From: Desulfomicrobiaceae bacterium
GTDB lineage: Bacteria > Desulfobacterota > Desulfovibrionia > Desulfovibrionales > Desulfomicrobiaceae
Assembly: GCA_003530935.1 (NCBI GenBank)
Contig: DPEO01000118.1
Location: forward strand, 1-20,007
Length of the DNA: 20,007 bases
Reading direction: 5' to 3'
Part shown: one piece after another, positions 5,350-14,181 of the stretch
How the letters are laid out: each line of letters opens with the position of its first letter
Numbering within the stretch: position 1 is the first letter of the stretch
Translations under genes and position numbers: made by a program
Notes under the pieces: generated by a model
What the model was told of the DNA's origin: nothing
The model's database searches: none
Seen by the model: the letters and a program-made list of their open reading frames with translations, nothing else

Positions 5350-7694
5350 CGCAGGCGTTGGGCGAAGAGTCGGGCCTGGAGGTAACGGCCAAGGCAGCGC
5401 ATGGCGTAGTCCGCATCGGTAAAGATCGGGACCCCATACTTTGCGAGCGCGTCGGTGAGGTGCGGCGCAGCCCCGTCCACGACCACGACGATGGGTTTGG
5501 CGCTGGTTTGGAAGAGGCGTCCGAGTCGGTCGAGGAAGGCGGCGCTGGCTTGAGGCGTGAACGAGGGGTTGAGCGGGATGAGCCCCACCACCAGGGCGTC
5601 CACGCCGGGATCGGCCTCAAAGGCGCAGGCGGCGGCCTCGAATACGGCTTCCGATGCCCCAGGGGTAAGATCCAGCGGATTGGTGAGGGCCACCAGGCGG
5701 CCCAGCCCATGGGCGTCGAGGGTATGCGCGATGGCCCGGCGGGTGTCTTCGCCGAGCACGGCCAGGCGCAGGTGGTAGCCTTCGCCGTGGATGGCGTCGG
5801 CCATGCCCACGGCTTCATACCCTGCAGAAGAAAGGGCGGCCACGCGGTTTCCGGTCACGGCCTTGGCGTGCAGCGCCTGGGCGAGGCGGAAAATCCCAGA
5901 AAATTCTGCAAAATCGCTGCTCACCACGGCCCCGGCCTGGGTCAGGCAGGCCTCGGCCACGGCGTAGTCGCCCGCCAGCGAGGCGGTATGGCTGGAGGTG
6001 GCGCTTTTGCCTTCCGGCGTGCGGCCGGCCTTGTAGACGATCACGGTTTTCCCCTGGAGTACGGCCTGGCGGGTGGCTGCGGCAAAGGCGAGACCGTCGC
6101 CGTCGGCAAAGCCTTCGGCGTAGACCGCCACCACGTCCATGGCCTCGTGCTGGGCAAGGTAGCCCATGAGGTCGCCCAGGGTGACGTCCGTTTGGTTCCC
6201 CATGGAGACGAGGTAGGCGGGGTGAAGGTCGGCAAAGCGGCTCATGCGCGTGGCCATGAACGCCCCGGACTGGCTGACGAAGGCTGCGCGGCAGGGGTTT
6301 TTTTGCGGCCGGCGGGGGAGTTTGTCTTCGGGGATGAACCAGGCGTCGTAGCGGCCGGGGTGGGAGATGATCCCCATGGAGTTGGCGCCCACGAACACCG
6401 GGGCATGTCCCTGGGCGCGGGCGGCGTCGATGCGCTGGCGAAGACCCTGGGCCAGGTCTTTGCTGTCTTCGGTCTCCCCAAGGCCGCCGGGGATGAGGAG
6501 CACGGCGGCAATGGGCGGCCCGTGGAAGATGTCGTCGAGAAGCTCCGGAACGCTGCGGGCGGGGACGGCGATGATGAGAAGATCCAGGGCGTGGGGGCGC
6601 GCCGCGAGATTCGGGATGCAGGTGACGCCGTCCACCTCCGTGGCCGTGGGGTGGATGACGAGGAGGCGCTCCGGGGCAAAGCCTTGGGCGAGCACGTTGT
6701 GGAGGATGGCGCGACCGAAATTGGTCCGTGAGGCAGACACCCCGGCGATGGCGATGCGCTGGGGATGGAGCAGGGCGTGGATCTGTTCCACAGGGCGCGG
6801 CGGCCGTTGCCGGGGGCGTTTGAGGGCAAAGCGGCACAGGCCGTCCAGCGGCAGCATCATGAAGTCGTGGAAGGCAAACGGGTTGATCTCCAGTTCTTCC
6901 AGCACGAAAGCGCCCTCGCCGGTGGGGGAGAAAAACCGGGCCGTGGCGATCATGGCCGTGAAGCATTCTTCGAGTTGTTCGTCGCTCACCAACCGGCGCT
7001 GGGCCCGGGTCTTGCCCGCAAGGATCTGGTAGCTGATGGTGCGGCGGAAGAGTTCGAAAAATTCCGTCCCTGAGGTGAGGTGCGCCGCGGCGCTCACCAC
7101 TCCGCGCCACTTTTTGAGCCCTGCGGCCAGAAGCTCGGTATCCGTTCCCCCCACGCCGGCGGTGATCACCGGGCCGAATTCCCGGCTGTGGCGCAGCCCC
7201 ACCAGCAGCTCGCTGCCCACGCTTTCGGAATCTTTGGGCATCCATTGGACGCAGAGCACGCCGAAGGTGTCCTGGATGAGGGCCTGGATGAGGTCGTCGC
7301 CGGTAAGCCCTTGATACCGCTGGGGCATGGTGGCTGGCGCGCGTTCCAGACGTTCGGCCTGCGCCGTGGCGGTCTCGTAGGGCAGGCGCCGGATGCCGGC
7401 GCGGATCTTTTCCGGCTGGTTGGGCAGGATGCGCACCCCGCCCACATCGCTTTTGTGGACGATGGCCGGGGACACAATCTTGAGCACCACCTGATCTCCG
7501 GAAAGCCCCTGGAGCTCATGGTCGGCAATACGCACGCCGCGGGGGAAGAACCGGGCTTGCGGCACGGTTTCTGCGCCCATGTGGCGCAGGAAAGCGTAGA
7601 CCTCGTGCTCCAGAAGAAAATGTCGCCCCTCGGCGGCGGCGTGATGGAGCACGGCCTCCATGGCGGCGTACTCGATGGCAGTGGCGATGGGCAT
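5304..7694 (-). CDS. ADP-forming acyl-CoA (acetyl-CoA) synthetase, fused beta-alpha form
   Basis: A 796-residue fusion. The N-terminal part (about 1-290) is the ATP-grasp beta half, with VLKIVSPAIVHKSDVGGV (70-87) and EFGPVITAGVGGTDTELL. The C-terminal part holds the CoA-binding Rossmann domain (PQRIAIAGVSASRTNFG, from about 311), the SQSGAF and MGNQTDVTLGDLM segments, and the phosphohistidine motif SSHTASLAGD with the likely phosphorylated His569. The family interconverts acyl-CoA, ADP and phosphate with acid, CoA and ATP, giving substrate-level ATP from acetyl-CoA or related thioesters. The start ATG 7694 has AAGGAG close upstream; an in-frame ATG at 7781 would add 29 unconserved residues. 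The 3' end runs 46 bases into the convergent activase gene. Substrate range cannot be read from sequence, and some homologues act as protein acetyltransferases but carry a GNAT domain, which is absent here. Confidence 0.9.
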   Translation of the reverse strand: MPIATAIEYAAMEAVLHHAAAEGRHFLLEHEVYAFLRHMGAETVPQARFFPRGVRIADHELQGLSGDQVVLKIVSPAIVHKSDVGGVRILPNQPEKIRAGIRRLPYETATAQAERLERAPATMPQRYQGLTGDDLIQALIQDTFGVLCVQWMPKDSESVGSELLVGLRHSREFGPVITAGVGGTDTELLAAGLKKWRGVVSAAAHLTSGTEFFELFRRTISYQILAGKTRAQRRLVSDEQLEECFTAMIATARFFSPTGEGAFVLEELEINPFAFHDFMMLPLDGLCRFALKRPRQRPPRPVEQIHALLHPQRIAIAGVSASRTNFGRAILHNVLAQGFAPERLLVIHPTATEVDGVTCIPNLAARPHALDLLIIAVPARSVPELLDDIFHGPPIAAVLLIPGGLGETEDSKDLAQGLRQRIDAARAQGHAPVFVGANSMGIISHPGRYDAWFIPEDKLPRRPQKNPCRAAFVSQSGAFMATRMSRFADLHPAYLVSMGNQTDVTLGDLMGYLAQHEAMDVVAVYAEGFADGDGLAFAAATRQAVLQGKTVIVYKAGRTPEGKSATSSHTASLAGDYAVAEACLTQAGAVVSSDFAEFSGIFRLAQALHAKAVTGNRVAALSSAGYEAVGMADAIHGEGYHLRLAVLGEDTRRAIAHTLDAHGLGRLVALTNPLDLTPGASEAVFEAAACAFEADPGVDALVVGLIPLNPSFTPQASAAFLDRLGRLFQTSAKPIVVVVDGAAPHLTDALAKYGVPIFTDADYAMRCLGRYLQARLFAQRLRHDADCADEAQRLQA

Positions 7695-7770
7695 GATGGC
7701 TCCTTCGGTGCGGGCGTGGAGACTGCAGGAGTCTTTGGGGCGAGGCCTCTCCGGGGCTTGCGGTGCGCAG

Positions 7771-7799
7771 GGCCTCCCCACAGAAACAGCGGGGAGGCC
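7771..7799 (-). terminator. GC-rich hairpin downstream of the chemotaxis gene (proximal to the synthetase gene)
   Basis: GGCCTCCCC (7771-7779) and GGGGAGGCC (7791-7799) form a perfect nine-base-pair stem around an 11-base loop. It lies 57 bases past the leftward chemotaxis gene stop. No T-tract follows in either direction, so it may stabilise the 3' end or work with Rho rather than act as an intrinsic terminator. Confidence 0.4.
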
Positions 7800-7813
7800 G
7801 TGGAAGATCGCCG

Positions 7814-7838
7814 CTTCCTGGAGAACGCTCCCAGGAAG
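7814..7838 (-). terminator. Second hairpin just after the chemotaxis gene stop
   Basis: CTTCCTGG (7814-7821) pairs perfectly with CCAGGAAG (7831-7838). Two further pairs are possible around an AACG loop with one bulged base. It lies 18 bases after the leftward stop codon at 7856-7858. No T-tract follows. Confidence 0.4.
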
Positions 7839-7855
7839 GGCTGGCGAAGCAGTGG

Positions 7856-9924
7856 TCAGGACACCTTGAACCGCCGCATGATTTCCCGAAGCTCCACGAC
7901 CTTCTGGGTCACTTCCGCGGCGCGCATCTCCACGGTCTTGCTATGGTCGGTGAGCTCTGCTGCCCGGGTCCCTACCGACTCATTTTCCTTGGCCATGGTA
8001 TCCATCATCGTCCCGACGGCAGCCGTGCTGCGCGCAACTTCGGTCAGCCCAGCCGATGCCTGGCCCACGTTGTCGGCGATATCCCGGGTAGTGACGCTCT
8101 GCTCTTCCACCGCTGCCGCCACTGTGGCGACCACCTCGTCGATGCCCAAAATGGCCCCGCTTACTGCGGTGATGTTCTGCACCGTACCATTGATGGCGTT
8201 TTGGATGGCAGTGATGCGGCGGTGGATCTCCTGGGTGGCCGATGCGGTTTGATTGGCGAGTTCTTTGATTTCATTGGCAACGACTGCAAAGCCTCGCCCG
8301 GCTTCTCCTGCCCGGGCCGCCTCGATGGTGGCGTTGAGGGCCAAAAGATTGGTCTGGGAGGAGATGGCGGCGATGGCTTCCGTGACCTTGCCGATCTCCT
8401 GCGCGGCCTGGCCCAGTTCGCCAAGCTGCTGGTTGGTGGCCTCGGCCTGGGCAACGGCTCCTTTGGTTACCCCTTTGGCGCGCTCGGCGTTTCCGGCAAT
8501 CTCGGTGATGGTGGCGGTCATCTGTTCCGCTGCCGCCGCTACCGTGGCCACGTTGGTGTTCGCCTGCTCCATGGCGGCGGCCACGGGTTCATCCGCTCCC
8601 GCACTTCACGCGCCTGGGACGCCGCACGAATGGCCCCTTCCCGGCCCGATTCGGCGTTTTTCGCCATGGTTTGTGCCATCTGGGTGAGATCTGTGGCGTT
8701 TCGGTCGAGTACGTCGGCGGTCTCGGCCAAGGAGAGGATGGTCTTTTTGGTGGTGTCGATCATGGCCGCGATGGCCTGGGTGAGGTCCCCGATGATGTCT
8801 TTGGCGGGATACTCGACCATCACGCAGTAGTCCCCTTGGGCCACACATTGGGTGGCTTCGGCCAAGGTCCGCAAGGGGCGCTGTAGGCCGCGCACCAGGA
8901 GAAGGGCGATGCCAATACCCACCACAAACACCCCTGCTCCCACGAGCAGCGTTTCTTTGATGATATGGGTATCCATGCCTTGGAGGAGCTCCGAGCGCTT
9001 GAGCCCAACGCCGATGAAGAGGTCCCAGGGCTCTATATAGCGGACGTAGGTCGTTTTCGGCTCGCCGTCCCAAGGGTATTCCAGAAATCCTTCTTTGTGC
9101 TTGCGGAAAAGCTCCCCGATGGTGGGCACCTCGAAGAGGTTTTTGCCTTGGAGCTTGGGGTGGATCCAGAGCGTGCCTTTGGATTCGTACGCGAAAAAAT
9201 ACCCCACATCCGCGACTTTGACTCCCTCGATAAAGGCGCGCACCTCGGGGGAAAGAATGGGTCGGCCTACAAAGAGCGCCCCGACCACCGTGCCCTGACC
9301 GTCTTTGAGGGGCGTGTACACGGTCACGTACCAGTCTTTGACCACAAAAGCCCGGCCAGTGTAGGTTTCTCCGCGGACAATGGCCTGGGTGACTGGGCTA
9401 TCCGCCGGGATATAGGTGCCGACGGCCCGCTTGCCTTCTGCAGTTTTGACCGTGGTGGCGATGCGTAGGAGTTTGCCGTCCACCAGTTGGAACAATGTGG
9501 CGTCAGCCCCGTTAGCGGTGGCCTGTACCCGGTCCACGAGAGTGGTATCCCCGAAAAAGAGGTCGAAATCACCGGCGGAAAGGAGGGGGATTTCCGTCTG
9601 CTCCTGGGCCTTGGTGATTTGGTTGACCATGGTCACTGGCTGGGTGGGCCGGGTGTCGAGGCGGGGAGTCCCCATATCCTGAACGAGTTTGGTGAAAATG
9701 GCCAGATCCCCACGGAATTTGTCTTGAAGCACCTGATTTTGGAGTAGAAGCGAGGCGTGCAGGGTGTCCGCGCTGCTTTTGAGCGCATCTTTGCCCATAT
9801 CGTACGCATCAAGGGTTGCTTGCCGGACGTTCATGACGCCTATGGTCCCGATGCTGAGCAAGAGGAGCACGAAGATACCCACATAGAGTTTCACGTGAAA
9901 CGGGATGCGCTGCACGACGTTCAT
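7856..9924 (-). pseudogene. Methyl-accepting chemotaxis protein, interrupted by a one-base frameshift
   Basis: Two frames join into one normal receptor of about 688 residues. The first frame, from ATG 9924 with AAGGAGG upstream, has membrane segment 1 (about 13-31), a periplasmic Cache-type sensor (about 35-320), membrane segment 2 (about 325-344), a HAMP domain (about 345-398) and the start of the signalling coiled coil. It should continue after VRERMN (residue 446) but leaves frame and stops at about 8539. The second frame resumes at 8584 with VAAAMEQANTNVATVAAAAE and carries the highly conserved hairpin tip (SSQTNLLALNATIEAARAGE, then GRGFAVVANEIKELA) to the stop at 7856. One missing base at 8585-8587 explains the break. 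Such receptors sense small molecules and control CheA. It may be a genuine pseudogene or a sequencing error; everything else is well conserved. Confidence 0.85.
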
Positions 9925-9962
9925 ACGGGCCTCCTTGAATCGTGGTGTGCCTTTTGGAGAGA

Positions 9963-9989
9963 ATTATGGAAAGAAAAATCGTATATCAA
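9963..9989 (-). promoter_or_regulatory. Sigma-70-like promoter candidate for the chemotaxis gene
   Basis: The AT-rich gap between the diguanylate cyclase and chemotaxis genes reads, on the minus strand, TTGATA (9989-9984), a 15-base spacer and CATAAT (9968-9963). Both hexamers match the consensus at five of six positions, but the spacer is short. The start codon lies about 40 bases further down. The same 80-base gap contains no gene. Confidence 0.4.
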
Positions 9990-10004
9990 GCAGAAAAAAC
10001 AAAT

Positions 10005-11222
10005 TTAGATGGTTGGACTAGGGGAGGCCTGCGCCTCGAGGGTGTGGTGCCGGGCCTTGGCGGCGTACATGGCGGCGTCCGCCTGACGCAGGAGTTCCTC
10101 GAAGCTCCAGTCCGGCTGCCATGAGGCGATGCCGATGGATGCGGACACGTGCACCCGTTGGGTCATGCCGGTGTGGGCGGGGATGTGGATGCCGAGCACC
10201 GCTTCTTCCAGGCGCCGGGTGAGGGTGCGGGCGTCTTCGGGGCTGGATTCGGGCATGAGGATGGCAAACTCGTCACCACCGAGGCGCACGCAGATGTCGT
10301 AGCTGCGCACCATGCCGGCCAGGGTGCGGGCCACCTGCACGAGCACCAGGTCTCCCGCATCGTGCCCCAGGCGGTCGTTGACTGCCTTGAAGCCGTCGAG
10401 GTCGATGAAGAGGAGCTGCACGGGCCGGCCTTTGCGCCGTGCCAGGTCCAAAAGCCGCGGGGCGTGCCGCTCCATGTAGGCGCGGTTGTGGATGCCGGTG
10501 AGACTGTCGCGCACCGTGAGGGCGTCGAGCTCGGCGTGCTCCAAGGCCGTGATCAGGGTGGAGCCCAAAACGGCGCAGAAGTGATCGAGGAAATCCGTGG
10601 CCTTGGTGCGGGAAAAGCGTTCCGGATCGGTGTCCAGGGCGCTGAAGATGCCGATGGTGCGGCGGGCGTCGTATTTGTGGCGCAAGGGAAAGATGACGCA
10701 GGAGCTCCGGCCGGGAAAGTCCAGGCCCAAAAAGAACGCGGGATCCGGCACCCGCGTTGCGGGGCCGATGTAGGGGGAAAGTCGGCCGCGCCGGTCTTCG
10801 AGGAAGGTGAGCCGGTCGAGGAGTGCGCTTGCCGGGATTGCGGGAATGTCTTCAGGCAGGTGGCGGGCAAAGAGGTCGGCATCCAAGACCACACGTACGG
10901 CGGTGAGATGCGTCTCCATGCGGATGGCTTCCAGCACTGCGGGGAGGTCCTCCAGATCCGTGAGCTGGAGGATGCGGTCAATGGTGCGGCGGAAGGTTTG
11001 GAAGGTCTCCAGCAGCGACCGGTACGCCGCCACCGAAGTGGAAAAACCCTGTTTGGATGCGGCGATGGTCCGCTCCAGCCGGGCGATGCGCGCCTCGGCG
11101 TTGTGGAGCTGTTCCCCTGCGGCGAGCACCGCTTCGCGGAGCGCCTGGGCGTCTTCCGGGGCAATCCGGGGGGTGATGCGACGGGCGATTGCTTCGAGGA
11201 GTGTCGTGGGGTCCGAGTGCAT
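10005..11222 (-). CDS. Diguanylate cyclase (GGDEF) with an N-terminal GAF-like region
   Basis: A 405-residue protein without signal peptide or membrane segment, so probably cytoplasmic. The N-terminal part has a short coiled-coil stretch (about 30-58) and a region of about 75-225 resembling the DUF484/GAF-like fold; that assignment is tentative. The C-terminal part is a complete GGDEF domain, with DSLTGIHNRAYM (239-250), LFIDLDGFKAVNDRLGHDAGD (271-291) and GGDEF at 315-319. The inhibitory I-site RxxD is present as RSYD (306-309), five residues before GGDEF. It should therefore make cyclic di-GMP from two GTP and be product-inhibited. The ATG at 11222 has AAGGAG upstream and lies 10 bases after the flavoprotein stop, so the two are likely co-transcribed. 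No EAL domain is present. Confidence 0.9.
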   Translation of the reverse strand: MHSDPTTLLEAIARRITPRIAPEDAQALREAVLAAGEQLHNAEARIARLERTIAASKQGFSTSVAAYRSLLETFQTFRRTIDRILQLTDLEDLPAVLEAIRMETHLTAVRVVLDADLFARHLPEDIPAIPASALLDRLTFLEDRRGRLSPYIGPATRVPDPAFFLGLDFPGRSSCVIFPLRHKYDARRTIGIFSALDTDPERFSRTKATDFLDHFCAVLGSTLITALEHAELDALTVRDSLTGIHNRAYMERHAPRLLDLARRKGRPVQLLFIDLDGFKAVNDRLGHDAGDLVLVQVARTLAGMVRSYDICVRLGGDEFAILMPESSPEDARTLTRRLEEAVLGIHIPAHTGMTQRVHVSASIGIASWQPDWSFEELLRQADAAMYAAKARHHTLEAQASPSPTI

Positions 11223-11232
11223 AGCGGCTCCT

Positions 11233-12468
11233 TCAGCTCCGAATCATGGCGGCGGCATGGAGTCCTGCATGCCAGCCTGTGGCAAAGGCGGCGTGGAGGT
11301 TGAATCCGCCGGTGGGGCCGTCCATATCCAGGATCTCGCCGGCGAAAAAGAGGCCTGGGACGCGGCGGGACATGAGGGTGCGGGCGGTGATGTCGCTGCG
11401 CGCCACTCCGCCGCAGGTGATCATGGCCCGTTTCCAGCCGTCGTGGCCGGTGACGGGAAGCGTGAGCCCGGTTACGGCCTGGGAGAGGCCGCGGCGGGCC
11501 GAGGCCGACAGGTGGGCGATGGGAGTTTTTTCGTCCAGGCGGCAAAAATGTACGATGAAGCGCGCCAGCTTGGGGGGCGCCCAGGTTTCCAGCAGCCGGA
11601 CGAGGCTTCGGCGCGGGGAGTTCCGGATGGCTTCGTGCAGGCGGCGGTCCATGGCGGCGGCGTCCATGCCGGGGGCGAGGTTGAGGCGAACGGCGGGGGA
11701 ATTTCCTGCCTGCAGGGCCTTGGTGGCGTGTTTGCTCATGTCGAGCACCGCCGGTCCGGAAACGCCGCTGTGGGTGAAGAGCACCGGCCCGGTGGTGCGT
11801 CCGAGGCTGCGGCCGGCGGCGAGCACCGTGACCTCCGCCAGGGCGGAGCTGCCTTGCGCCGGTTGGGTCCCGGGGCAGTGCAGTCCCACGAGACCCGGAT
11901 GCAGCGGCTCGATGCGGTGCCCCAGGGTTTCGGCCAGGCGGAAGCCGTCGCCGCGCGAGCCCGTGGCAGGATACGACATGCCACCGGTGGTGAGGATGAC
12001 GGCGCGGCTTGCGATGGGGGCGCTGTGGGCGCAGCGGACGCGCCAATGGTCGCCCTCGGGACAAAGCTCCGTGACGCGGGTCTGGCAGCGCAGCTCCACC
12101 CCGTGGGCGCAGGCCGCGGCGGTGAGGATTTGGGCGAGCTCGCGTGCGCCAACGCTGGCGGGAAAGATCCGGCCGTCCGCCTCGGTGGTGAGCCGCACCC
12201 CCACGGTTTCCAGCACGGCGGTGAGCCGGGCAAGGGGAAGGCTATAGAAGGCAGGCTTGAGAAAGGCCGCGGCCGGGCCAAAGGCGGCGAGCAGGGCTTC
12301 GGTCTCCATCTGGTGGCTGACGTTGCCGCGGCCATGGCCGGTGAGGGCGAGCTTGCGGCCGGGCCGGTCCATGGACTCCAGAAGCACGACCTGGCAGCCG
12401 CGCTGCGCCGCAGCCAAGGCGGCCATGAGTCCGGCGGGGCCGGCGCCGATGACGGTGACGTGGTGCAT
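11233..12468 (-). CDS. NAD(P)/FAD-dependent oxidoreductase of the YhiN/HI0933 family
   Basis: A 411-residue flavoprotein. The N-terminal dinucleotide-binding motif VIGAGPAGLMAALAA (6-20) is followed by GRKLALTGHGRGNVSH (37-52), the family's GRKLxxSGxGRCNxTN-type signature with Gly in place of the usual Cys. The middle has ILTTGGMSYPATGSRGDGF, and the C-terminus has MITCGGVARSDI and GLFFAGEILDMDGPTGGFNLHAAFATGWHAG, which contacts FAD. The family is widespread but its reaction is not established. ATG 12468 was chosen because the FAD-binding strand begins right there, although its ribosome site is weak; earlier in-frame starts such as ATG 12603 would add an unconserved peptide. It precedes the diguanylate cyclase gene by 10 bases. 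Confidence 0.88.
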   Translation of the reverse strand: MHHVTVIGAGPAGLMAALAAAQRGCQVVLLESMDRPGRKLALTGHGRGNVSHQMETEALLAAFGPAAAFLKPAFYSLPLARLTAVLETVGVRLTTEADGRIFPASVGARELAQILTAAACAHGVELRCQTRVTELCPEGDHWRVRCAHSAPIASRAVILTTGGMSYPATGSRGDGFRLAETLGHRIEPLHPGLVGLHCPGTQPAQGSSALAEVTVLAAGRSLGRTTGPVLFTHSGVSGPAVLDMSKHATKALQAGNSPAVRLNLAPGMDAAAMDRRLHEAIRNSPRRSLVRLLETWAPPKLARFIVHFCRLDEKTPIAHLSASARRGLSQAVTGLTLPVTGHDGWKRAMITCGGVARSDITARTLMSRRVPGLFFAGEILDMDGPTGGFNLHAAFATGWHAGLHAAAMIRS

Positions 12469-12504
12469 GGAAAAAGCGCTAGTCCTGACCGGGAGGTAGA
12501 GCAA

Positions 12505-12514
12505 GGCGTACGCC
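12505..12514. promoter_or_regulatory. Perfect 10-bp palindrome in the divergent intergenic region
   Basis: GGCGTACGCC is its own reverse complement and lies between the flavoprotein gene and the TRAP operon. It could be half of an operator, but no second copy was seen, so this is weak. Confidence 0.2.
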
Positions 12515-12519
12515 GTCCA

Positions 12520-12544
12520 CTGTTCCGCTGAACGGCTTTTTTTT
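12520..12544 (+). terminator. Terminator-like hairpin with T8 upstream of the TRAP operon
   Basis: CTGTTC (12520-12525) pairs with GAACGG (12530-12535), with one G-T pair and a CGCT loop, followed by C and eight T residues (12537-12544). It has the form of an intrinsic terminator for rightward transcription, yet no rightward gene precedes it. An alternative outer pairing is GCCGT (12512-12516) with ACGGC (12532-12536). It could be a leader attenuator for dctP, or the end of a short unannotated transcript. Confidence 0.45.
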
Positions 12545-12623
12545 CGGTGAGCGGCATTGCCCAAAGCGAGGCAAACTCGATAGGCAAAGGCCACCGTAAC
12601 CATTTACCTGGGAGGTTTGTGGC

Positions 12624-13610
12624 ATGAAAAAGATTTTTGGATGGATGCTTGCATTGGCCCTGGTGTTGGTTTTGGCCATGCCGGCCCTGTCCGCGCCCAT
12701 TGTGATCAAGTTTTCCCACGTGGTGGCCGAGGACACCCCCAAAGGCAAGATGGCCCTGAAGTTCAAAGAATTGGTGGACCAGCGCCTGGCCGGCAAGGTG
12801 GTGGTGGAGGTCTATCCCAACTCGCAGCTCTTTGGTGACGGCAAGGAATTGGAGGCCCTGCTTCTGGGCGATGTGCAGCTGCTGGCCCCTGCCTTGTCCA
12901 AGTTCCAGAAGTACACGCCCCTTTTGCAGATTTACGATCTGCCTTTCCTGTTCAAGGACATGAAGGCCATCGACACCTTCCAGCGCGGGCCCCGTGGCCA
13001 GGCGTTGCTCAATTCCATGAAGGACAAAGGCATCATCGGTCTGGGGTATCTCCATAACGGCCTCAAGCAGATCTCGGCCAACCATCCCATCCGGGTGCCT
13101 GCGGACGTCAAGGGCAAGAAGTTCCGCATCATGACTTCGGACGTCTTGGCCGCCCAGTACGAAGCCGTAGGCGCCATCCCCATCAAGAAGCCTTTCTCCG
13201 AGGTCTTCACCCTGCTGCAGACCAATGCCATCGATGGCCAGGAAAACACCTGGTCCAACATCTATTCCAAGAAGTTCTATGAGGTGCAGCCGTACATCAC
13301 CGAGACCAACCACGGGATCCTGGACTACCTGGTGATCTCTTCGGTGGAGTTTTGGGACGGCCTGCCGGCGGACATCCGCGCGGAGCTGGAAAAGGCCCTG
13401 GCCGAGGCCATCGAGTATGGCAACCAGGTGGCGGCAGCCAAGGATCAGGAAGATAAACAGAAGATCATCGAGTCCAAGCGCAGCGAGATCATCACCCTCA
13501 CCGAGGCCGAGCGCGCCCAGTGGGTGGAGGCCATGAAGCCCGTGTGGAAGCAGTTCGAGAGCGCCGTGGGCAAGGAAAACCTCGATGCCGCCATTGCCAG
13601 CAACGAGTAA
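12624..13610 (+). CDS. dctP: TRAP transporter substrate-binding protein, DctP type
   Basis: A 328-residue periplasmic receptor. The signal peptide is obvious: MKKIF, a hydrophobic stretch and a likely cut after ALSA at residue 24. The mature protein begins with IVIKFSHVVAEDTPKGK, typical for DctP, and shows KGKKFRIMTSDV with Arg168 at the position of the conserved carboxylate-binding arginine, then DGQENTW (204-210). This points to a C4-dicarboxylate or related organic acid as ligand, with the exact substrate unknown. GGGAGG lies eight bases before the ATG. The membrane subunits follow directly, so this is the first gene of a dctPQM set. Uptake is driven by the sodium or proton gradient, not ATP. 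Confidence 0.93.
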   Translation: MKKIFGWMLALALVLVLAMPALSAPIVIKFSHVVAEDTPKGKMALKFKELVDQRLAGKVVVEVYPNSQLFGDGKELEALLLGDVQLLAPALSKFQKYTPLLQIYDLPFLFKDMKAIDTFQRGPRGQALLNSMKDKGIIGLGYLHNGLKQISANHPIRVPADVKGKKFRIMTSDVLAAQYEAVGAIPIKKPFSEVFTLLQTNAIDGQENTWSNIYSKKFYEVQPYITETNHGILDYLVISSVEFWDGLPADIRAELEKALAEAIEYGNQVAAAKDQEDKQKIIESKRSEIITLTEAERAQWVEAMKPVWKQFESAVGKENLDAAIASNE

Positions 13611-13620
13611 GGGGGGCGTC

Positions 13621-14181
13621 TTGGCTCGTATCCGCAATGTGTTTGCGGCGCTGGAGGAGGGGATCATTTCCCTCCTCCTGGCGTCCATGACCCTTTTGGT
13701 CTTCGTCGAGGTCGTCTTTCGGTTTGTGCTGCATCAAGGCATCGCTTGGGCCCAGGAGCTTACCCTGCTGCTTTCGGGGTGGATGGTGCTCTTTGGCGTC
13801 TCCTACGGCATCAAGGTGGGCTCCCATATCGGCGTGGATGCGCTGGTGAAGATCCTCCCCCCCAAGGCGCGGCGCATGGTCAGCGTGGTGGCGGTGGTTT
13901 TGTGCTTGGCGTACTGCGGCCTTTTTCTCGTGGGCGGCTGGGCGTATATCGCCAAGCTCATGCGCGTGAATGTGTATCTGGAAGATCTTCCGATCCCCAA
14001 ATGGGTGGCCAGCAGCATCATCCTCATCGGCATGGGACTTTTGGCATTGCGCCTTGTGGGACTTTTGGCGGCCCTGGTGCGTGGCGAGGCCGAGGGGTTC
14101 CAGCTCTTGGACGAGGCCAAGGAGAGCGTTTATTTGGCGCACGAGGAAAAACCCGCGGGACTGGAGGGGGATGACGAATGA
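13621..14181 (+). CDS. dctQ: TRAP transporter small membrane subunit, DctQ type
   Basis: A 186-residue protein with four predicted membrane segments, starting around EEGIISLLLASMTLLVFVEV and including the family-typical WAQELTLLLSGWMVLFGVSYG and SHIGVDALV segments. It forms the membrane part together with DctM. The likely start is TTG 13621, ten bases after the dctP stop, with AAGGGGGG just ahead. An in-frame ATG at 13585 would overlap the end of dctP and add 12 residues. The charged C-terminal tail after the last membrane segment (about 155-186) is longer than needed for the core and has no known role. The stop overlaps the start of dctM as ATGA. Confidence 0.88.
   Translation: MARIRNVFAALEEGIISLLLASMTLLVFVEVVFRFVLHQGIAWAQELTLLLSGWMVLFGVSYGIKVGSHIGVDALVKILPPKARRMVSVVAVVLCLAYCGLFLVGGWAYIAKLMRVNVYLEDLPIPKWVASSIILIGMGLLALRLVGLLAALVRGEAEGFQLLDEAKESVYLAHEEKPAGLEGDDE

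Noticed and set aside
5043..6731. A rightward frame of 562 codons opposite the acyl-CoA synthetase gene
   Set aside because: It is a shadow of the synthetase and activase genes, with no recognisable motif and no ribosome site.
12469..12603. An N-terminal extension of the flavoprotein from ATG 12603
   Set aside because: The FAD-binding motif begins directly after ATG 12468, and the added residues cross the terminator-like hairpin and look non-coding.
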